From Glossina fuscipes (Eukaryota; Arthropoda; Insecta; Diptera; Glossinidae), in NCBI RefSeq assembly GCF_014805625.2, contig NW_023998432.1:868001-932000 (forward strand): a stretch of DNA of 64,000 nt, written 5' to 3'. Positions 38,745 to 50,659 of the stretch are shown piece by piece (within the stretch, counting starts at the first letter, position 1; each line of letters begins with the position of its first letter). The notes below the pieces were generated by a model. The model did not search any database. It was not told the origin of the DNA and was given only the letters and a program-made list of their open reading frames with translations. The translations under genes were made by a program, and so were the position numbers.

Positions 38745-39310
38745 ATATTGAAGCAATCCTTATATCCAAAAGTAGACCTATGGGGATCAAATTCGGTAAG
38801 GTCGATTTCTGTGTTAATTTACTATTATGAGCTGATTTTAACTATAAAGTATCGAAATTGATATCTTCTTACCTTACAAAGATTCAGTCTTCGTAGACTG
38901 ATTATGTGGCAAGTGGTCCAAAAAATTATCCCAGCCAAACAAAATTTTTCATACCAATTTGAAATGCCAAACTACTATTAATCACCGAATGTTGTCGAAA
39001 AATGTTAATAATTTCAACTTTCAAAATGAGGTGTTATATGGGGAGTGGGCAAAAAAGCAAACTGATCAGAACCATTTTCAATAGAATTCATCCTACACGT
39101 CAGTGTACAAAATGTTATCAAAATATCGTAAAAATTGCAACCTGTAAGTTGAACACAAACTACGTGGACAAATATCGGACAGACGGATAGGCAGACAGAC
39201 ACACAAATTTAGAACGATTCAGAAAATGGCTTTGAATCGATCGGCATAACAATGGGTGAGTCTATCTTAAAGGCTTCTGAATGTTACATACGCCAGCACA
39301 AACCTAACGT
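38745..39310 (-). repeat. INE-1/DINE-1-like repeat, decayed, next to Tigger fragment
   Basis: The segment carries CCAAAAGTAGACCTATGGGGATC (38767), GTGGACAAATATCGGACAGACGG, GGCTTTGAATCGATCGGCATA, and near its right end CTTCTGAATGTTACATACGCCAGCAC. That series matches the 5' half of INE-1-type elements on the minus strand (compare CCTCTGGGTGTTACGTACGTCC at 47188). It ends just where the Tigger coding sequence begins, so it may have inserted into, or truncated, the Tigger element. Confidence 0.55.
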
Positions 39311-39317
39311 ATTGTGA

Positions 39318-39753
39318 ACCGCAAGTGATGCAGTGCAAATTTTTTGTGACTGGTTCCGGAATTGTTTTGTTTCTGAAGTTCAAACTTTTTTGAAAAAGCA
39401 AAATTTAGACTTTAAAGCAATTCTAGTTTTGGACAATGCGCCAGGTCATCCTCGCGAACTTGAAACTATGCATCCAAATATAAAAGTGACATATTTACCT
39501 CCCAACACGATGGATTTGTTTCAACCTATGGACCGAGGAATAATCTAGGCCTTCAAGCTCTATTGCATTAGACGAACCTTCAAATTCATATTGGATAGTA
39601 GGGAGTGGAATCCTGATTAGAATGTTATTGAATGTAGGAAGAAATTTCACATAGCAAAATGCATAGCAAAATGCCTGCTCTGACTGCGGAAAATGACGAA
39701 AAATCTGTGCAAGTTCAAACTTTGATTGCAAACATGGCCGAAATCGCGAATGG
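39318..39753 (+). pseudogene. Tigger (pogo-type) transposase, left fragment
   Basis: The translation matches the DDE catalytic region of Tigger/pogo transposases. It has IFCDWFRNCFVSEVQTFLKK, the second catalytic aspartate in ILVLDNAPGHP near 39420-39455, and YLPPNTMDLFQPMDRGII at 39495-39545, which carries the third acidic residue. A stop follows at 39546. After it, AFKLYCIRRTFK and NVIECRKKFHIAKCI continue the family pattern in broken form to MAEIANG-like codons at 39736-39753, where the CR1-like element has inserted. The N-terminal helix-turn-helix region and first aspartate are missing. Confidence 0.85.
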
Positions 39754-40074
39754 AATTTATTTATTTATTTATTTATTTTAATTCTACTTATACATGAAAC
39801 TCAACTAAACAAATAACCGTCGAGTTCAATTGGCACTTAGAGCAAAACTTACATTAAATTAATAACAAAACTTGGTACAAATACAATAAAATAAATAAGA
39901 CGGAAAAAAAAGAAAAAAAGCATGTACACAACCAGCATAGAGCCACACTTACAACCGGTACAGGACGAAATTGCAAATGAACCCCTAAGCCATCGCAAAC
40001 ATGCATAAGCCTGGCAACCGATAATACTTAACAACAATTCATATTCGAATCGTAACGACTTTTAAGGATAAAAG

Positions 40075-42900
40075 CTAGTTTAAGTAAGACATAGGTAAAT
40101 CGCGCGTATTAAGCAATGTTGCTTTAATGGACTTTAACGAGTCCCATAACGAAAATAAGTGATAGACGTCATTTAGGTTCTTGCAAACTACTCTGAGCGG
40201 ATTAAACAGCTCATAATTATATTTACATTGACTAAGCTTAACCAAGATAAAGTGCCTAGAGAAGCGGTTAGGGACATTAAAGCTTATTTCACAAAGTAAT
40301 AAAGGCGAGTATATAGCACCATTTATTAATTTGATTATAAAGGGAACGCCAAGAACAAACCTACGATTCTCAAGAGACGGTAAAGACAGCAGAAGAAACC
40401 TATTTTCGTAGGGAGGAAGAGCGGCGATCGGATCCCAACCCAAACTTCTAAGGGCGAACAGTAAGAATTGCTTTTGAACAGATTCAATTGAATCTTCATG
40501 GCATCTACATGAAGGCGACCACACAACTGAGGCATACTCGAGTATGGGTCTAACCAAACACATGTACAGCCTTTTCGTAAAGTAGGGGTCATCAAGCTCT
40601 TTAGACCACCTTTTTATAAAACCAAGCGCGGACTTAGCTTTGCTAATCGAGAGCTCAATATGCAAGTTGAAACGTAACCTATGGTCAAATAGAACGTCTA
40701 AATCTGTGACCGAATCGACGTCCTCCAACTTATGCGAATCTATGTAATACTGAGTAATGAATGAGTTTCTTCTTGAGAAAGAAAGCTTCTTATATTTACT
40801 CCGATTTAGTTTCAGAAGATTCACAGAGCACCATGCAACAAAATTATCCAAGTCACTTTGAAGCTGATGTGATTGCGATTCGACAGAGAAGGAGGAAAAC
40901 AGTTACACATCATCCGCATACATTAAGATCTGGCTGGAATTAAGCACCGATGGGAGATCGTTAAAGTATAAACTAAATAAAATGGGACCTAAGTGACTTC
41001 CTTGAAGTACACCAGACGTAACGGGGAATTCAGCCGAGGTGATAAAGTTGAACAAAACCCTGAAGGATCTGTTGTGCAGATAAGAGCTTATCCATTTCAC
41101 TAAATAGAAAGGGAAGCCAGAGGCTTGGAGTTTCAAGATAAGTAAGTTATGGTTAACCATATCAACCATATTTGCTGAAATCAGTGTATATCACATCTGT
41201 GCGAGCGCCACTAGAAAAAGCCTTGAAAACATCATAAGTAAACTCTACAAAGTTAGTGACTGTAGAGCGCCCTTTCCGAAAGCCGTGCTGGTGCGGAGAA
41301 ATATACGAATTAATGGCAAAAGCCAATTGCTGAGTCACAATTCGCTCGAACAACTTGGGTAAGACACTCAACTTGGCTATGCCTCTGTAGTTCTCAACAA
41401 ATTGTCTACTTCCACTCTTGTGGATAGGAATAAGGAAACTACTCTTCCTACACGAAGGGAAAACACCTAAATTCAAGGACAGGTTCAAAATCTTTGAGAT
41501 CATACCACATAACTCGACAGCGCAAGATTTAAGTACACATGATGGAATTCCATCAGGTCCTGGCGCACAACTATATTTTAGAGAACTCAACCCTTCAAAA
41601 ACGTCGTCTTCCGAAATTACCAAGTTAGGAATTGAGACGGAGTTATTTATAGGATATGGGTAGTTTGCTGATAAATTATTAGCAATTAGCAGTCGAAAAG
41701 TTACATTTGAGATTTCAAAATCATCCGAGGAATCAGAGCCATTTAAAGAAACATGCAAGGGATGGGTGGAAATTTTTCCTTTTGAGTTAACAATTTAAAA
41801 TAGTATTCAGGATTAGCAAACAGAGAGGATTTAATGAACTGCAGGTGTCTGCAGTAATGTTGGTGATTGAGGGAGTTAAATCTATGCCTCGCCACCGAGT
41901 AAGCGAAATAGTCGAGAGAAGAGCCACTTTTCAAATATTTTTTGAATAGGGTGTTTTTTCTGTTTTTGTAATATTTAATTGTCTTATTCAACCAAGGGGA
42001 ACACCTGCTTCGAGGTCGGCACTTGATCGGAGTAGATGCAGCAATAGCTAGATTTAATGTTTTGTAGAACGATGACAATAAGCTTTCAATACTTCCGGTT
42101 GAGAAATCAACCCTTATATGTGAAAGATGATATTTTAGCAATACAATATTGATTTTATGAAAATCATAATATTTGTTTGAAAAAATTGGATTTGGAACAT
42201 TAAGGCAGTTCAACGAACCATCATTCTTATGATGAAAGGAAATGCACATTGCTGGATGATAAGGATCCTCAGGTAAGCTGAAAGGTGGGCAACGATTTAC
42301 GTTAATCTCAGGAAAATTGGCAAAACAGAGATCAAGCAGTCTACCATTGCAATTTGGGGTACGATTATATTGAACCAAATTATGATCAAACAATTCATTG
42401 AAGAACACAACAGTCCTATCAGACGTTGAAGTAGGAATCAAACAGCCAGAATTATTACTGCTACACCAAGTGACTTGAGGCAAGTTGAAGTCACCCAATG
42501 CAACGACCAAATCGTTAAGTCTAGACCGCTTGGCCATTTCACAAATGAGGGCAGCATGTTTCTTGTAAATGGAGATATCAGAATTTGGGGGAATATAGGA
42601 GCAGGAATGGCGATAAATTAAACGTCAGGAGAAGTGGGAAATTCTATTCAATTGGACGGGACTGACGAGATATGGCAATTAATACACCATCACCAATGCG
42701 ATTCATTCGATTCTTTCTGAAGACTTGGAAAGAATTGTGAAAAAGCTCCGACGGATGAAGATTGGGTTTTAGCAGAGTTTCGGTGAAGGCCAAACAGAAA
42801 AACTCCGTGCTCACTGAATTTAAAAAAGTAAAACGAATTGTTGAATTAAGGCCCCTAACATTTTGATAAATGAGAGATAATGGGCCTGAAGAAATATTTA
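40075..42900 (-). pseudogene. CR1-like ORF2 pseudogene: endonuclease and reverse transcriptase
   Basis: An APE-type endonuclease comes first: IYQNVRGLN just below 42880, FTETLL (active-site Glu) near 42780, GDGVLIAI near 42690, and LGDFNLPQ near 42490. A linker with WLNKTIKYYKNRK follows, then RT. The RT motifs are APGPDGIP near 41565, IPIHKSGSRQFVENYRGI, HQHGFRKGRSTVTN, motif A TDFSK near 41175, and motif C YADDV near 40905-40920. The tail block begins RPILEYASVVWSPS. Breaks: a frameshift near 42540-42570; another near 41750; the shift after motif A (41162-41169) shared with copy 1; and a nonsense change right after YADDV (TAA where copy 1 has AAA). The last 258 codons are open. Confidence 0.9.
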
Positions 42901-43853
42901 GTTTTTTGAAGGCGACAAGACTATTGCTTTGGTATTACGGGGACGATCTCGAGGGATAAATTCCTTAATCAAGAATCCTACTGGCCACAGTGGTTTGTTT
43001 AACAACATATCACTGTTTTCAGTCGGAACTAGTATTTTAAAAGAGGAGATTGCCCTAGAATGAGAAGGAGCCATTTTGAAAATGCTAACGCGCTTTAAGT
43101 TGACTGATGGGACTTTCGCCGCCAGATAACATGTTATGTTATCCACCGATGTTTCAGGTGCCAGTCTTGACACAAATATTGCTTTTATGGGAGGAACTGC
43201 CGTCAAGCAAATGTCATTAGTTGGAACAGGAGGGTTCACGGTTGGGGAGTTTAGAGTTGGGGAGAATATAGATGGCGTTATCGCCCTTGCACCAGCAGGT
43301 TGTGCGACTTGTCCAGCCTGGTGACCAGCGTTCACACTCGAACAGCCACTGGGAGAGGATGATTTATTTTTCTCTTTATTATTTTGTTACCAACCGACTC
43401 AACAATATCAGAAACATTAACGTTCATTCTAGAGTTAGAGGGAGCGGTAACTTGTACCAACGAATCATATTTAGAAAAACTCAGAGGTGACGTCCCACAC
43501 GCTACGCTACGAGTTGTTATTTTTCTGGCTTGGGTAGAAGAAGAGTGCTCAATAAAACGACACTCATCAAACCTAGACTTAATTACCTGAAACTTCTTCC
43601 ACAAGGAGCCGAGATTTCTACTCAATTCCTAGAAACCATTTCGCGTCTCCGTGAAAAGTTTGTAGAAATCAATGCCCCGCTGCCTACAGTCAGGATATGA
43701 CCATCTTAAGCCTTTAGAAGTGTCAGCAACTACGTCAGCAGCACGGCCGAGAATACCGGCACACTTTGCGTGACCAAAGCGCTCGCAGAGCCAACAAGAA
43801 ACGAATCTATTCGGGCCTATTTTTGCGCGACATGGTGTATATAAGCACTCCAT
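42898..43853 (-). pseudogene. CR1-like ORF1 pseudogene with PHD-like zinc finger
   Basis: It starts MECLYTPCRAKIGPNRF with a cysteine/histidine finger in the first 60 residues (C-x4-C, SCWLCERFGHAKC, then WSYPDC). This arrangement is like the PHD-type fingers reported for ORF1 of some CR1-group elements. An in-frame TAG at 43629-43631 interrupts it; the same frame then continues to about 43335, where a frameshift leads into a Pro/Thr-rich stretch and an RNA-binding-like domain (APETSVDNITCYLAAKV, with VSIFKM). It ends at 42898, directly before ORF2. The role in the family is RNA binding and RNP formation. Confidence 0.8.
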
Positions 43854-44323
43854 GTGAAGTCAACGAAAAGAAAGAAGTGAATTATTAGGACAAAAAAGAA
43901 AAAAATTTCAAAAGAATCCACTACACTAAGTTTATCTATAAATTTAGGAAATCTAATAAAAGTTCTCCGTTACGGTGTCACTGTAACAAGAGAGCAAAAG
44001 AACAAGAGAAAGCAAAACCAAACTGGAAGCACGAAAAAAAGAGAAAATACAAATCGGAAAAATTGTAAATTATACGCAAAATCTACACTACTAAAGCAAG
44101 GGTAAACAAGCCAAGAGAAAAGCTGTTAACACCAAAGGAAGAAAATAAAGAAAGAAAAAAACTCAAAAGCAAAAACTAGAAATGACTCCAAAGAGATTTA
44201 CTGTTGCGATCACAAGTGCTAATCGCAAGAACTAAAATGAAAATCGCAAAAATTTTAATGTAATTAATGTAATTCTTACACTTTACACGTTTAATCCTTT
44301 TATACTTTTACAAATACATAGGA

Positions 44324-44683
44324 CGAAATGGGTTCGAACAGATAGAATCAAGTGACATTCAGGAATTGCTTGAATCGCAACATGAAGATTTAACTGAAAC
44401 CGACTTGGTAGAAATGTTAAATTCACCGCCCATTGAAGAAGAGGCTTCAACAAGCACTGGAGACGTGACATTTAATTTGAAAAGCCTTAGTGAAGGTTTA
44501 AGTATGACAAATGAGCCTGGCGATTTCTTTACGAACATTGATCCGTCTATGGAACGAAGTCCTATTTTTACGAGGCAAATTGCTAATGCGACTGCTGCGT
44601 GCCAGTTTGAATTGAAGAAGCTTTTAAAAACTGCCAAACAAGAGAAACTTACAAAATACTCCAAACCCTTGCCTAAGCCTTAA
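44324..44683 (+). pseudogene. Tigger (pogo-type) transposase, right fragment (C-terminus)
   Basis: It continues the Tigger reading interrupted at 39753: GFEQIESSDIQELLESQHED, then TETDLVEMLNS, a variable acidic stretch, and DPSMERSPIFTRQIANA, close to the F-x-x-I-D-x-N-x-E-R-S pattern of Tigger C-termini. It ends with a TAA stop at 44681-44683 after SKPLPKP. The 3' UTR and right terminal inverted repeat follow. Confidence 0.85.
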
Positions 44684-44819
44684 GATAATTGATCAAAATA
44701 TTCAAAAGCTTCAATTAAATCGATTTGTTTTTATTTTGTCACCTAGCAACGTATCCCCTATAATCCCATATAAATTACCATTCCGTATTTACGGTTTTTG
44801 TATTCGCGGCATTTTTATG

Positions 44820-44853
44820 GAACGTATCCCCCGCGAATAAGGAGCTTTTACTG
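44820..44853 (+). repeat. Right terminal inverted repeat of the Tigger element
   Basis: Reading inward from 44853, the minus strand starts CAGTAAAAGCTCCTTATTCG, then GCGGGGGATACGTT. This is the CAG-start, GC-rich terminus typical of Tigger/pogo elements, with TA at 44854-44855 as the expected target duplication. An internal hairpin pairs TATTCGCGG (44801-44809) with CCGCGAATA (44831-44839). The left terminal repeat was not found in the window. Confidence 0.75.
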
Positions 44854-44855
44854 TA

Positions 44856-46939
44856 TATAAATATACATTCATCGTCAGCTTTACACACTAATAGATATTT
44901 TACGGATCCGAGTGTGAAGATGCGAAAATGAAACGAGCTTTTCGATGTTAAGAATTAACCAATGTTTAAATCAATTTAAATATAGATAAACAAAAATTGC
45001 TCTCGCTAACTATTATATTATATTTGTCAACGTCATCGAGTTAAAACCACTCCTAATTTACCATATATAACACCAAAGTTTAGTTGTTAATAGCAACTTA
45101 ATTCTTATTGAAGGTAAAATGGTAAGTTATACGTTATTATATATATAAGTTAATATTGTATAAACTTATATACCCAACTTCACTTCTAATAAAAATATGT
45201 TCATTTATGAAAACGAATATGCATTATCCAGAGGAATTTGGTATAGATCCATCTTTTACAACTCCGTTATATGTTCAATACCATTTTCTAAATTGATCTA
45301 AGTATATGTATTCGTCTATATTCCCGATGCCCATGTATTATTTTGTTAAAGGTATTGAAAGCCGTTTGGATGGGACGACGTTTGCGACCACTTTCCGTAA
45401 AAAGTTTTGTTTTGAGAATATTATTACACGAAAAAAATCTTCCACTTTCAACATTTTTCAAACAAAAAGTCGTAAAAGTTTTATTTTGGTGAATTCAATA
45501 AGCCTGCGTGATTGAAATGCGATCCGATAATTTCTTGAACCTTCGCCCATATAAATATTCTTACAAAAAATAAACCTTTTAATTTTGTAAATTTCCAAAG
45601 GAGGATTGGTCCAATACACTGATTTCATATATGCATTTATTGCCCTTAATTTGGGCTATATTCACCTTTTTTTCGGACAACTCGTTAGGTCTGGTCTTTC
45701 ATGCAAAGTAAACCATTATTTTTAATGAAAATTGACGCAAAATCAATTTTATTTGACATGCAAATTTATCATGCTAAATTTAGACCTCATAGACCCATTT
45801 TCGGAGTCTCTTGTCATATGAAGGTTTCCTGAACAGTTAACCTTTATGTGATTACACCGCTTAATTTTAGATATTTCCGAACGGAAATAGATGGATAATA
45901 ATAACGAGTTTTTTACAAAAAAAAAAAAAAAAATCCGTTTAACAAAACAAAATGAATTCAGATCTTGAGATCCTTCTTACATCAATCCTCCCTAGGACGA
46001 ATTATTTCTTTACTTGGGCAAGCAATATAATTTGTACTATCTTATCATAAAAATAAATGAAGAATGAATGAAGAATTAGCAAAGTCATCTCCTCTTATTT
46101 CACGTTCAATAAACGCCTACAAATATGCTTTCATTATTATTTCCGATTTGGAAGAATCTCCATGCAAAAAGTTTCAATTCCGATTTAAACGGTTTTACGA
46201 AGAATCTATCTACCATATAAAGCCTCTGATGATTATACACTTATTATTATTTTATATACATACTTGCATATATAAATATATACAGTATAAACAAAGAAAA
46301 TATTTTATTGACTTTAAAATGAATTTTAGGTACTCGACATAACATCCAAAAGTGACATTCTCAATGACTCGATGAAATTCACTTCATTTTTTATTACATA
46401 ATGAACTTGGTGCATGCGTGATAAAGTTCAAATGGAATTTAATTTGTGCTGTTTATTTTATTACTTTTCCATTTGGTTTCATTTGTCTTAAACACGATTC
46501 CTTGTCTTTTAGACGAATTTGTCTGGCAAAAGTTTCCGCTTTCTTGTTTGTCTTCTGCACGTGTATCTTAAAAAATAAAAAAATAGCAACCAATGAGGTA
46601 AACGGATTTCGATTATTTTCAATATATTAGGGCATTTCCATTCTTTGCATTCATTATTCTTTATATATTTGAGTGAACAAAATTCTTATTGATATATACC
46701 ATTGAAGTCATAAAATCTATACATTTTTTACACCGAAATTTGCATTGTTCCTTCGCTTTTTCTCTATTTGAACTATTTTTTAATATAAATTATAAAAATT
46801 TAACTCTAAAAGAATTTGAATCATTTACAAACGTTGTTAAATCAAACGTATGCTCTATGCTAAGCTTCCAACGAGTCACTTCTGCAGGCAAATTAAAAAT
46901 TAAAAGAAACTCGAACAAATTTTATAACATACAACTCAA
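44856..46939. other. AT-rich sequence, no gene
   Basis: No supported coding region. 45690-45840 has phrases reminiscent of the decayed INE-1-like copies (AGACCTCATAGACCCATTTTCG), too weak to call. Poly(A) lies at 45918-45932. Confidence 0.45.
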
Positions 46940-47250
46940 AATAAGTAAAAATATTATGGTCGGGCAAAACCGACCATTAAATACCCTATATCAAATCGAT
47001 CGTTTTGGTAATAATACATCGAAAGTTCTTGCAAAGGCATTCTTTCTATGAAAGCCCGTATATTGCATTGTCAAAACATCACATGGCGAAATATTTTGAG
47101 AATTGCAATTTTTTTCCATATAACGGACAGACGGACAGATGGACAAACTTTTCGATATAATAAAAGGTACGCCTATGTTAAGACCCTCTGGGTGTTACGT
47201 ACGTCCATACGGACTTAATATACCTTTTAACGCAAATGAGGTAGGGTATA
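46940..47250 (-). repeat. INE-1/DINE-1-like repeat, short subfamily variant
   Basis: On the minus strand it runs from TATACCCTACCTCATTTGCG (47250) through ACACCCAGAGGGTCTTAAC and CCATCTGTCCGTCTGTCCG to GGGTATTTAATGG, a hairpin, and TTTTTACTTATTTT (about 46940). The hairpin at 46956-46977 pairs ATGGTCGG with CCGACCAT around a six-base loop. At about 310 bases it keeps the overall plan of the 790-900-base copies (TATACCC start, inverted GGGTAT, hairpin, TTACTTRTTTT end) with a different sequence. Confidence 0.7.
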
Positions 47251-49698
47251 AGAAAAAACAATAATTAAGTAGTACTGTGAAGGGGCCCTCCACCTAGTAC
47301 ATAATGTGGATCTAAATATGCTAATTTATCGCTTTTTATTATTTAAACTGTGCATGTTTATTACCCTCCTTTGCTTATTTTGAATATCGTGCTAAGAGAA
47401 AGTTTTGAAGTTTTGAAGTTTATCGTATGCTCTGAGTTTTTTAATGTTATACCTAGGCAAGATCGAGCGTTGAATACCCTAGATCATTCGTCTGAACAAT
47501 TCTTTACCTATAATACGTGGCAATTATATATTGTTGCCATGTCTTGGTTATGTTCGCACGCGCTATAGTATGACCTTAGTTATACGACTCTACAACCAGC
47601 CACACATAATATAAGCATACATTATATTATATATATAAATATATGTTATGTAATGAAAGGCCGCAACCGTACCTACGTCAAGGAAAATATATTACTTAGT
47701 GCTCGTCTAATTGTAAAATTGTGAAAAAATAAGCATATGCTTACATATAACAAATATTTATTTCGCATGAAAGAAGTTGACAACAGAAATCAACTTGCTG
47801 CTGCTCCTAGCCATTATTAATTTCCTGCGCATGATAACCGACTTATTTAATGTCTAGTAAAGTCGTCAGTACACTAGAAATCTAATTTGTGTCCCACAGG
47901 TAAATGCCGCGCTTCCTAAGCCCTAGACTATGCACTAGCCATGATAGAGATAATTTACAATTTAAAAAGTAACTGAAATTGACGCATGTTTGAAGAAGAT
48001 AAACATTTTTTAAAAAAACCAGCTATTGAATATTATCTGCTCTCAACGCAATATATTGTACAATTTGTGACCCACCGTCCTAGAACTTGAGCCGGTGTCA
48101 CCAACGTAAGTGTTTCACCTGAATAAGTGCTGGGCGTTATAATCGCCAGCCTAAATGACACTTATACTTGAAAAGATTATTTTGATGGAGGATTACAGCT
48201 CCTATGTGTTGCAATAAGGCCTATAACGTTACCTAAGAACATCTACGCTTTTAAAAGCAAAAAAAAATTGGATTTTGCAGCGGATACAACGATAAATGAT
48301 CGCACCAATGTCCTAACAATGGTTCCACACTACCTCCGTATACAAAGAAAATATCCTCCTCCTGCATCTAATAGTATATAGTATTGAAACCCGGCTTAAA
48401 AATATTAACCCTACTTGAGATTTTGACGCAATTGAAGTAGTCAAAAGCTCGTATACAGCTAAAGAAGTGGATTTAGAGGGTGGTCATAAAACCCGTATAT
48501 ATGAAAGCACGGAACGACATAAACGTTCGAACCACTACCAAGACTGAATTAACTGCCAAAATGATCGCCCGACGCGTAAACCAAAGTACAAAACAGGAAT
48601 GGTCCGCTAAAGGGTGATACCCAATGCATGATGAATGAATTCATGGACGAGCAGACTGGTTCACAAACAGATTGGTGTTCGGAAAATTTGATTTGTGGAA
48701 GGAAAGGAGCTTATCCTATTGCGTTTATAGGGGACATCCCGTGACTGGCTGGTCATACAAAAAAGCTTAGGTTTATCTAAGAATGCCTATAAAAAGATAT
48801 ATTACAAACCAACAACTGGACATTTTTAACATACTCAAATGTTGTTAAGTTCATTGGATGGTATTTATTCGGACAGTTTCGAGGATTTAAGTGGATTGAA
48901 TTTAACGACTTTCTAATAAAAAGAAAAAAGCAAATAAAATTCTCTCTTGTCGTTGCTATTTTTGTTATCTTGTACAGCATAAATGTATTAAATTTGTCCT
49001 TTTGATTTACGTTGGCAACATATATAGGAAAGCAAAACGTCTTGCATTTGCCAAACGAAAGCAATTGAACTTTAAAATATGACAAAATCTCCTGCTGTCC
49101 TAAAATCTCATGATCTAGATAGTGTGAAAAAGTAAAAGAGATATACAATAGAAAAGAAGGACAACTTGCCATCAAAAACAAATTGTTAGGAGAAGATGGA
49201 TATATATACACACAATAAATATACACATTCTTAAAAATCTCTTTTGATGATTGATTTTTATATGTCTACAAACATTTTATAAATATAATAAAATTTAATA
49301 CTCAACTTTATTAAAAGCTAACACATACTGTTCTAAAATTTATTGAAGTAAGAATGCTGAGATTATGCTTAATGCTATATTACTATATAATACAGACATG
49401 CCTTGTTTTATATGGTTAATGTCTACCACGCTTTATCGAGACCGTGATATGCAATTTTTTTTATTTATTTATTTCAATTCAGAAATAATATTAAATAATG
49501 TAATTTAAACTTAAATATTTTATATATCAAAACCGCGCTATACGATAAATAATATTAATTGAAGCAATTTGTATCGCGTTATATCAAAACTAAGAATTAG
49601 GGTGTAAAATTTTATAAAAGCTACAATAATATCAAAATTGAAGTAAATTAAGTTTTAACGAAAAAGAATTTGAAATTCAACGTTTTATTTATTTATTC
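47251..49698. other. No recognised gene; partly less AT-rich
   Basis: 48060-48780 is less AT-rich and reads like an old degraded element (short protein-like runs such as a 37-codon stretch around 48620-48740), but I cannot assign it. The 149-codon minus-strand frame at 48777-49226 shows no signature. T-rich ATTT units lie at 49457-49477. Confidence 0.4.
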
Positions 49699-50217
49699 AA
49701 TAGGTCATATTCTAAATTCCCCGCGGTTTTTTCCGCGCGATGGTGTTTATGCCCACACATCGGGCAACACTCACCGCATCGTATCAAACGAACATGCCCT
49801 TTTAAGCACATTTTATGTGACATTTTAGGCTATACTTTCTATGAAGATAGTTTTCTAGTTCTTTGCTCGTGTAAAAAGCTATATTGATTATAAAATGAGT
49901 GAAATATCTCAAGAAAAACGCTATGTGATCCTTTTTGACTATAGAAAAGGTAAAAACGCTGCAAAAGAAAATTTGTGAAGTGTACAGTGAGAATGCTATA
50001 AGTGAACGAAGGACCCAGGAATGATTTGCTCAATTCCGTTTCAGAAATTTCGATGACAAAGATGCATCTCGTAGTCACTGAAAAAGACCTACACACACGC
50101 CGTCAGGAAATAGCAGAGGCACTAAACATCAACCACGTGACAGTTTCGAATCATTTGATAGGAGCAGGCTGCAAGAAGAAACTCGAAACCGCACAGACTT
50201 TTCAATATGACCTAATA
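49699..50217 (+). mobile_element. Internally deleted mariner element with both inverted termini
   Basis: Inverted termini TAGGTCATATT (49701-49711) and AATATGACCTA (50204-50214) enclose about 515 bases; the TA ends fit the TA target rule of mariners. Inside, the 5' UTR leads to the N-terminal third of a transposase (49895-50195), and the rest of the gene is gone. Confidence 0.65.
49895..50195 (+). pseudogene. Mariner transposase N-terminal fragment (helix-turn-helix region)
   Basis: It starts ATGAGTGAAATATCTCAAG and reads ISQEKRYVILFDYRKGKNAA, then after a one-base shift ICEVYSENAISERRTQE, a TGA where the family has W, FAQFRFRNFDDKDASR, and after another shift RRQEIAEALNINHVTVSNHL. These are the two helix-turn-helix segments of mariner transposases (first W-x-x-F-x-x-G/N-F-D block, then the A-x-x-L-N-x-x-x-x-T-V-x-x-H-L block). 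There is no catalytic domain. It belongs to a different mariner lineage from the element at 50660-51450. Confidence 0.8.
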
Positions 50218-50659
50218 TTATGTATATATTTAGTAAATAAATTTACAAACGATTTAAATACTGCCGAATAACTTAGACCATATGCTCGCTTCAAATGAAA
50301 TTTCTGCTCCACTTGAGATTTAAGCCCGCGGCTATTGACTTATTAGTCACGATCCTTTGCTTATTCGGCTATCAGTGCGAATAAAAGATATTTAGAAAAT
50401 AGAAATTACGGTCAAAAAATTAACTTTAAGTTTAATTAAAACTCCCTTTATCAACGATAAAGCAAATACAATTTTTTAAAATCGTGTTTTACCAAAACCA
50501 TGTTATAATATTTGCAAATTTTTTACCGTGGGGTCTAGAAATCGTACTTCACAAATATTTTGTTAAATTCCGGACCGCTATGTGTGCTAATGTATACTGT
50601 GCACTACATATTTTACGAAGTATATTCAAAAAAGTTGTGTTTATTTTTCTCAAAATATA

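Larger units (their letters stand above)
39754..44323 (-). mobile_element. CR1-like non-LTR retrotransposon, copy 2, nearly complete, inserted in Tigger
   Basis: About 4.57 kb on the minus strand: 5' UTR (44323 to about 43854), ORF1 (43853-42898), ORF2 (about 42900-40075), 3' UTR and an (AAAT)n tail at 39754-39778. The Tigger reading resumes on both sides (AEIANG left, GFEQIESSDIQELL right). A short duplication flanks the insert: CGAATGG at 39747-39753 and CGAAATGG at 44324-44331, which fits a target-site duplication of 7-8 bases with one change. Both ORFs carry stops and frameshifts. It matches copy 1 (1-1590) closely over the shared part. Confidence 0.9.

Noticed and set aside
40335..40595. 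86-codon minus-strand frame and the plus-strand frames at 41418 and 43136-43590
   Set aside because: Shadow frames of the CR1-like ORF1/ORF2 pseudogenes.
44200..44280. Possible host promoter before the Tigger right fragment
   Set aside because: The region is the 5' UTR of the inserted CR1-like element, and the following frame is the interrupted Tigger gene.
48777..49226. 149-codon minus-strand open frame
   Set aside because: Long but AT-rich, with no domain, signal peptide or repeat match; composition looks like chance.
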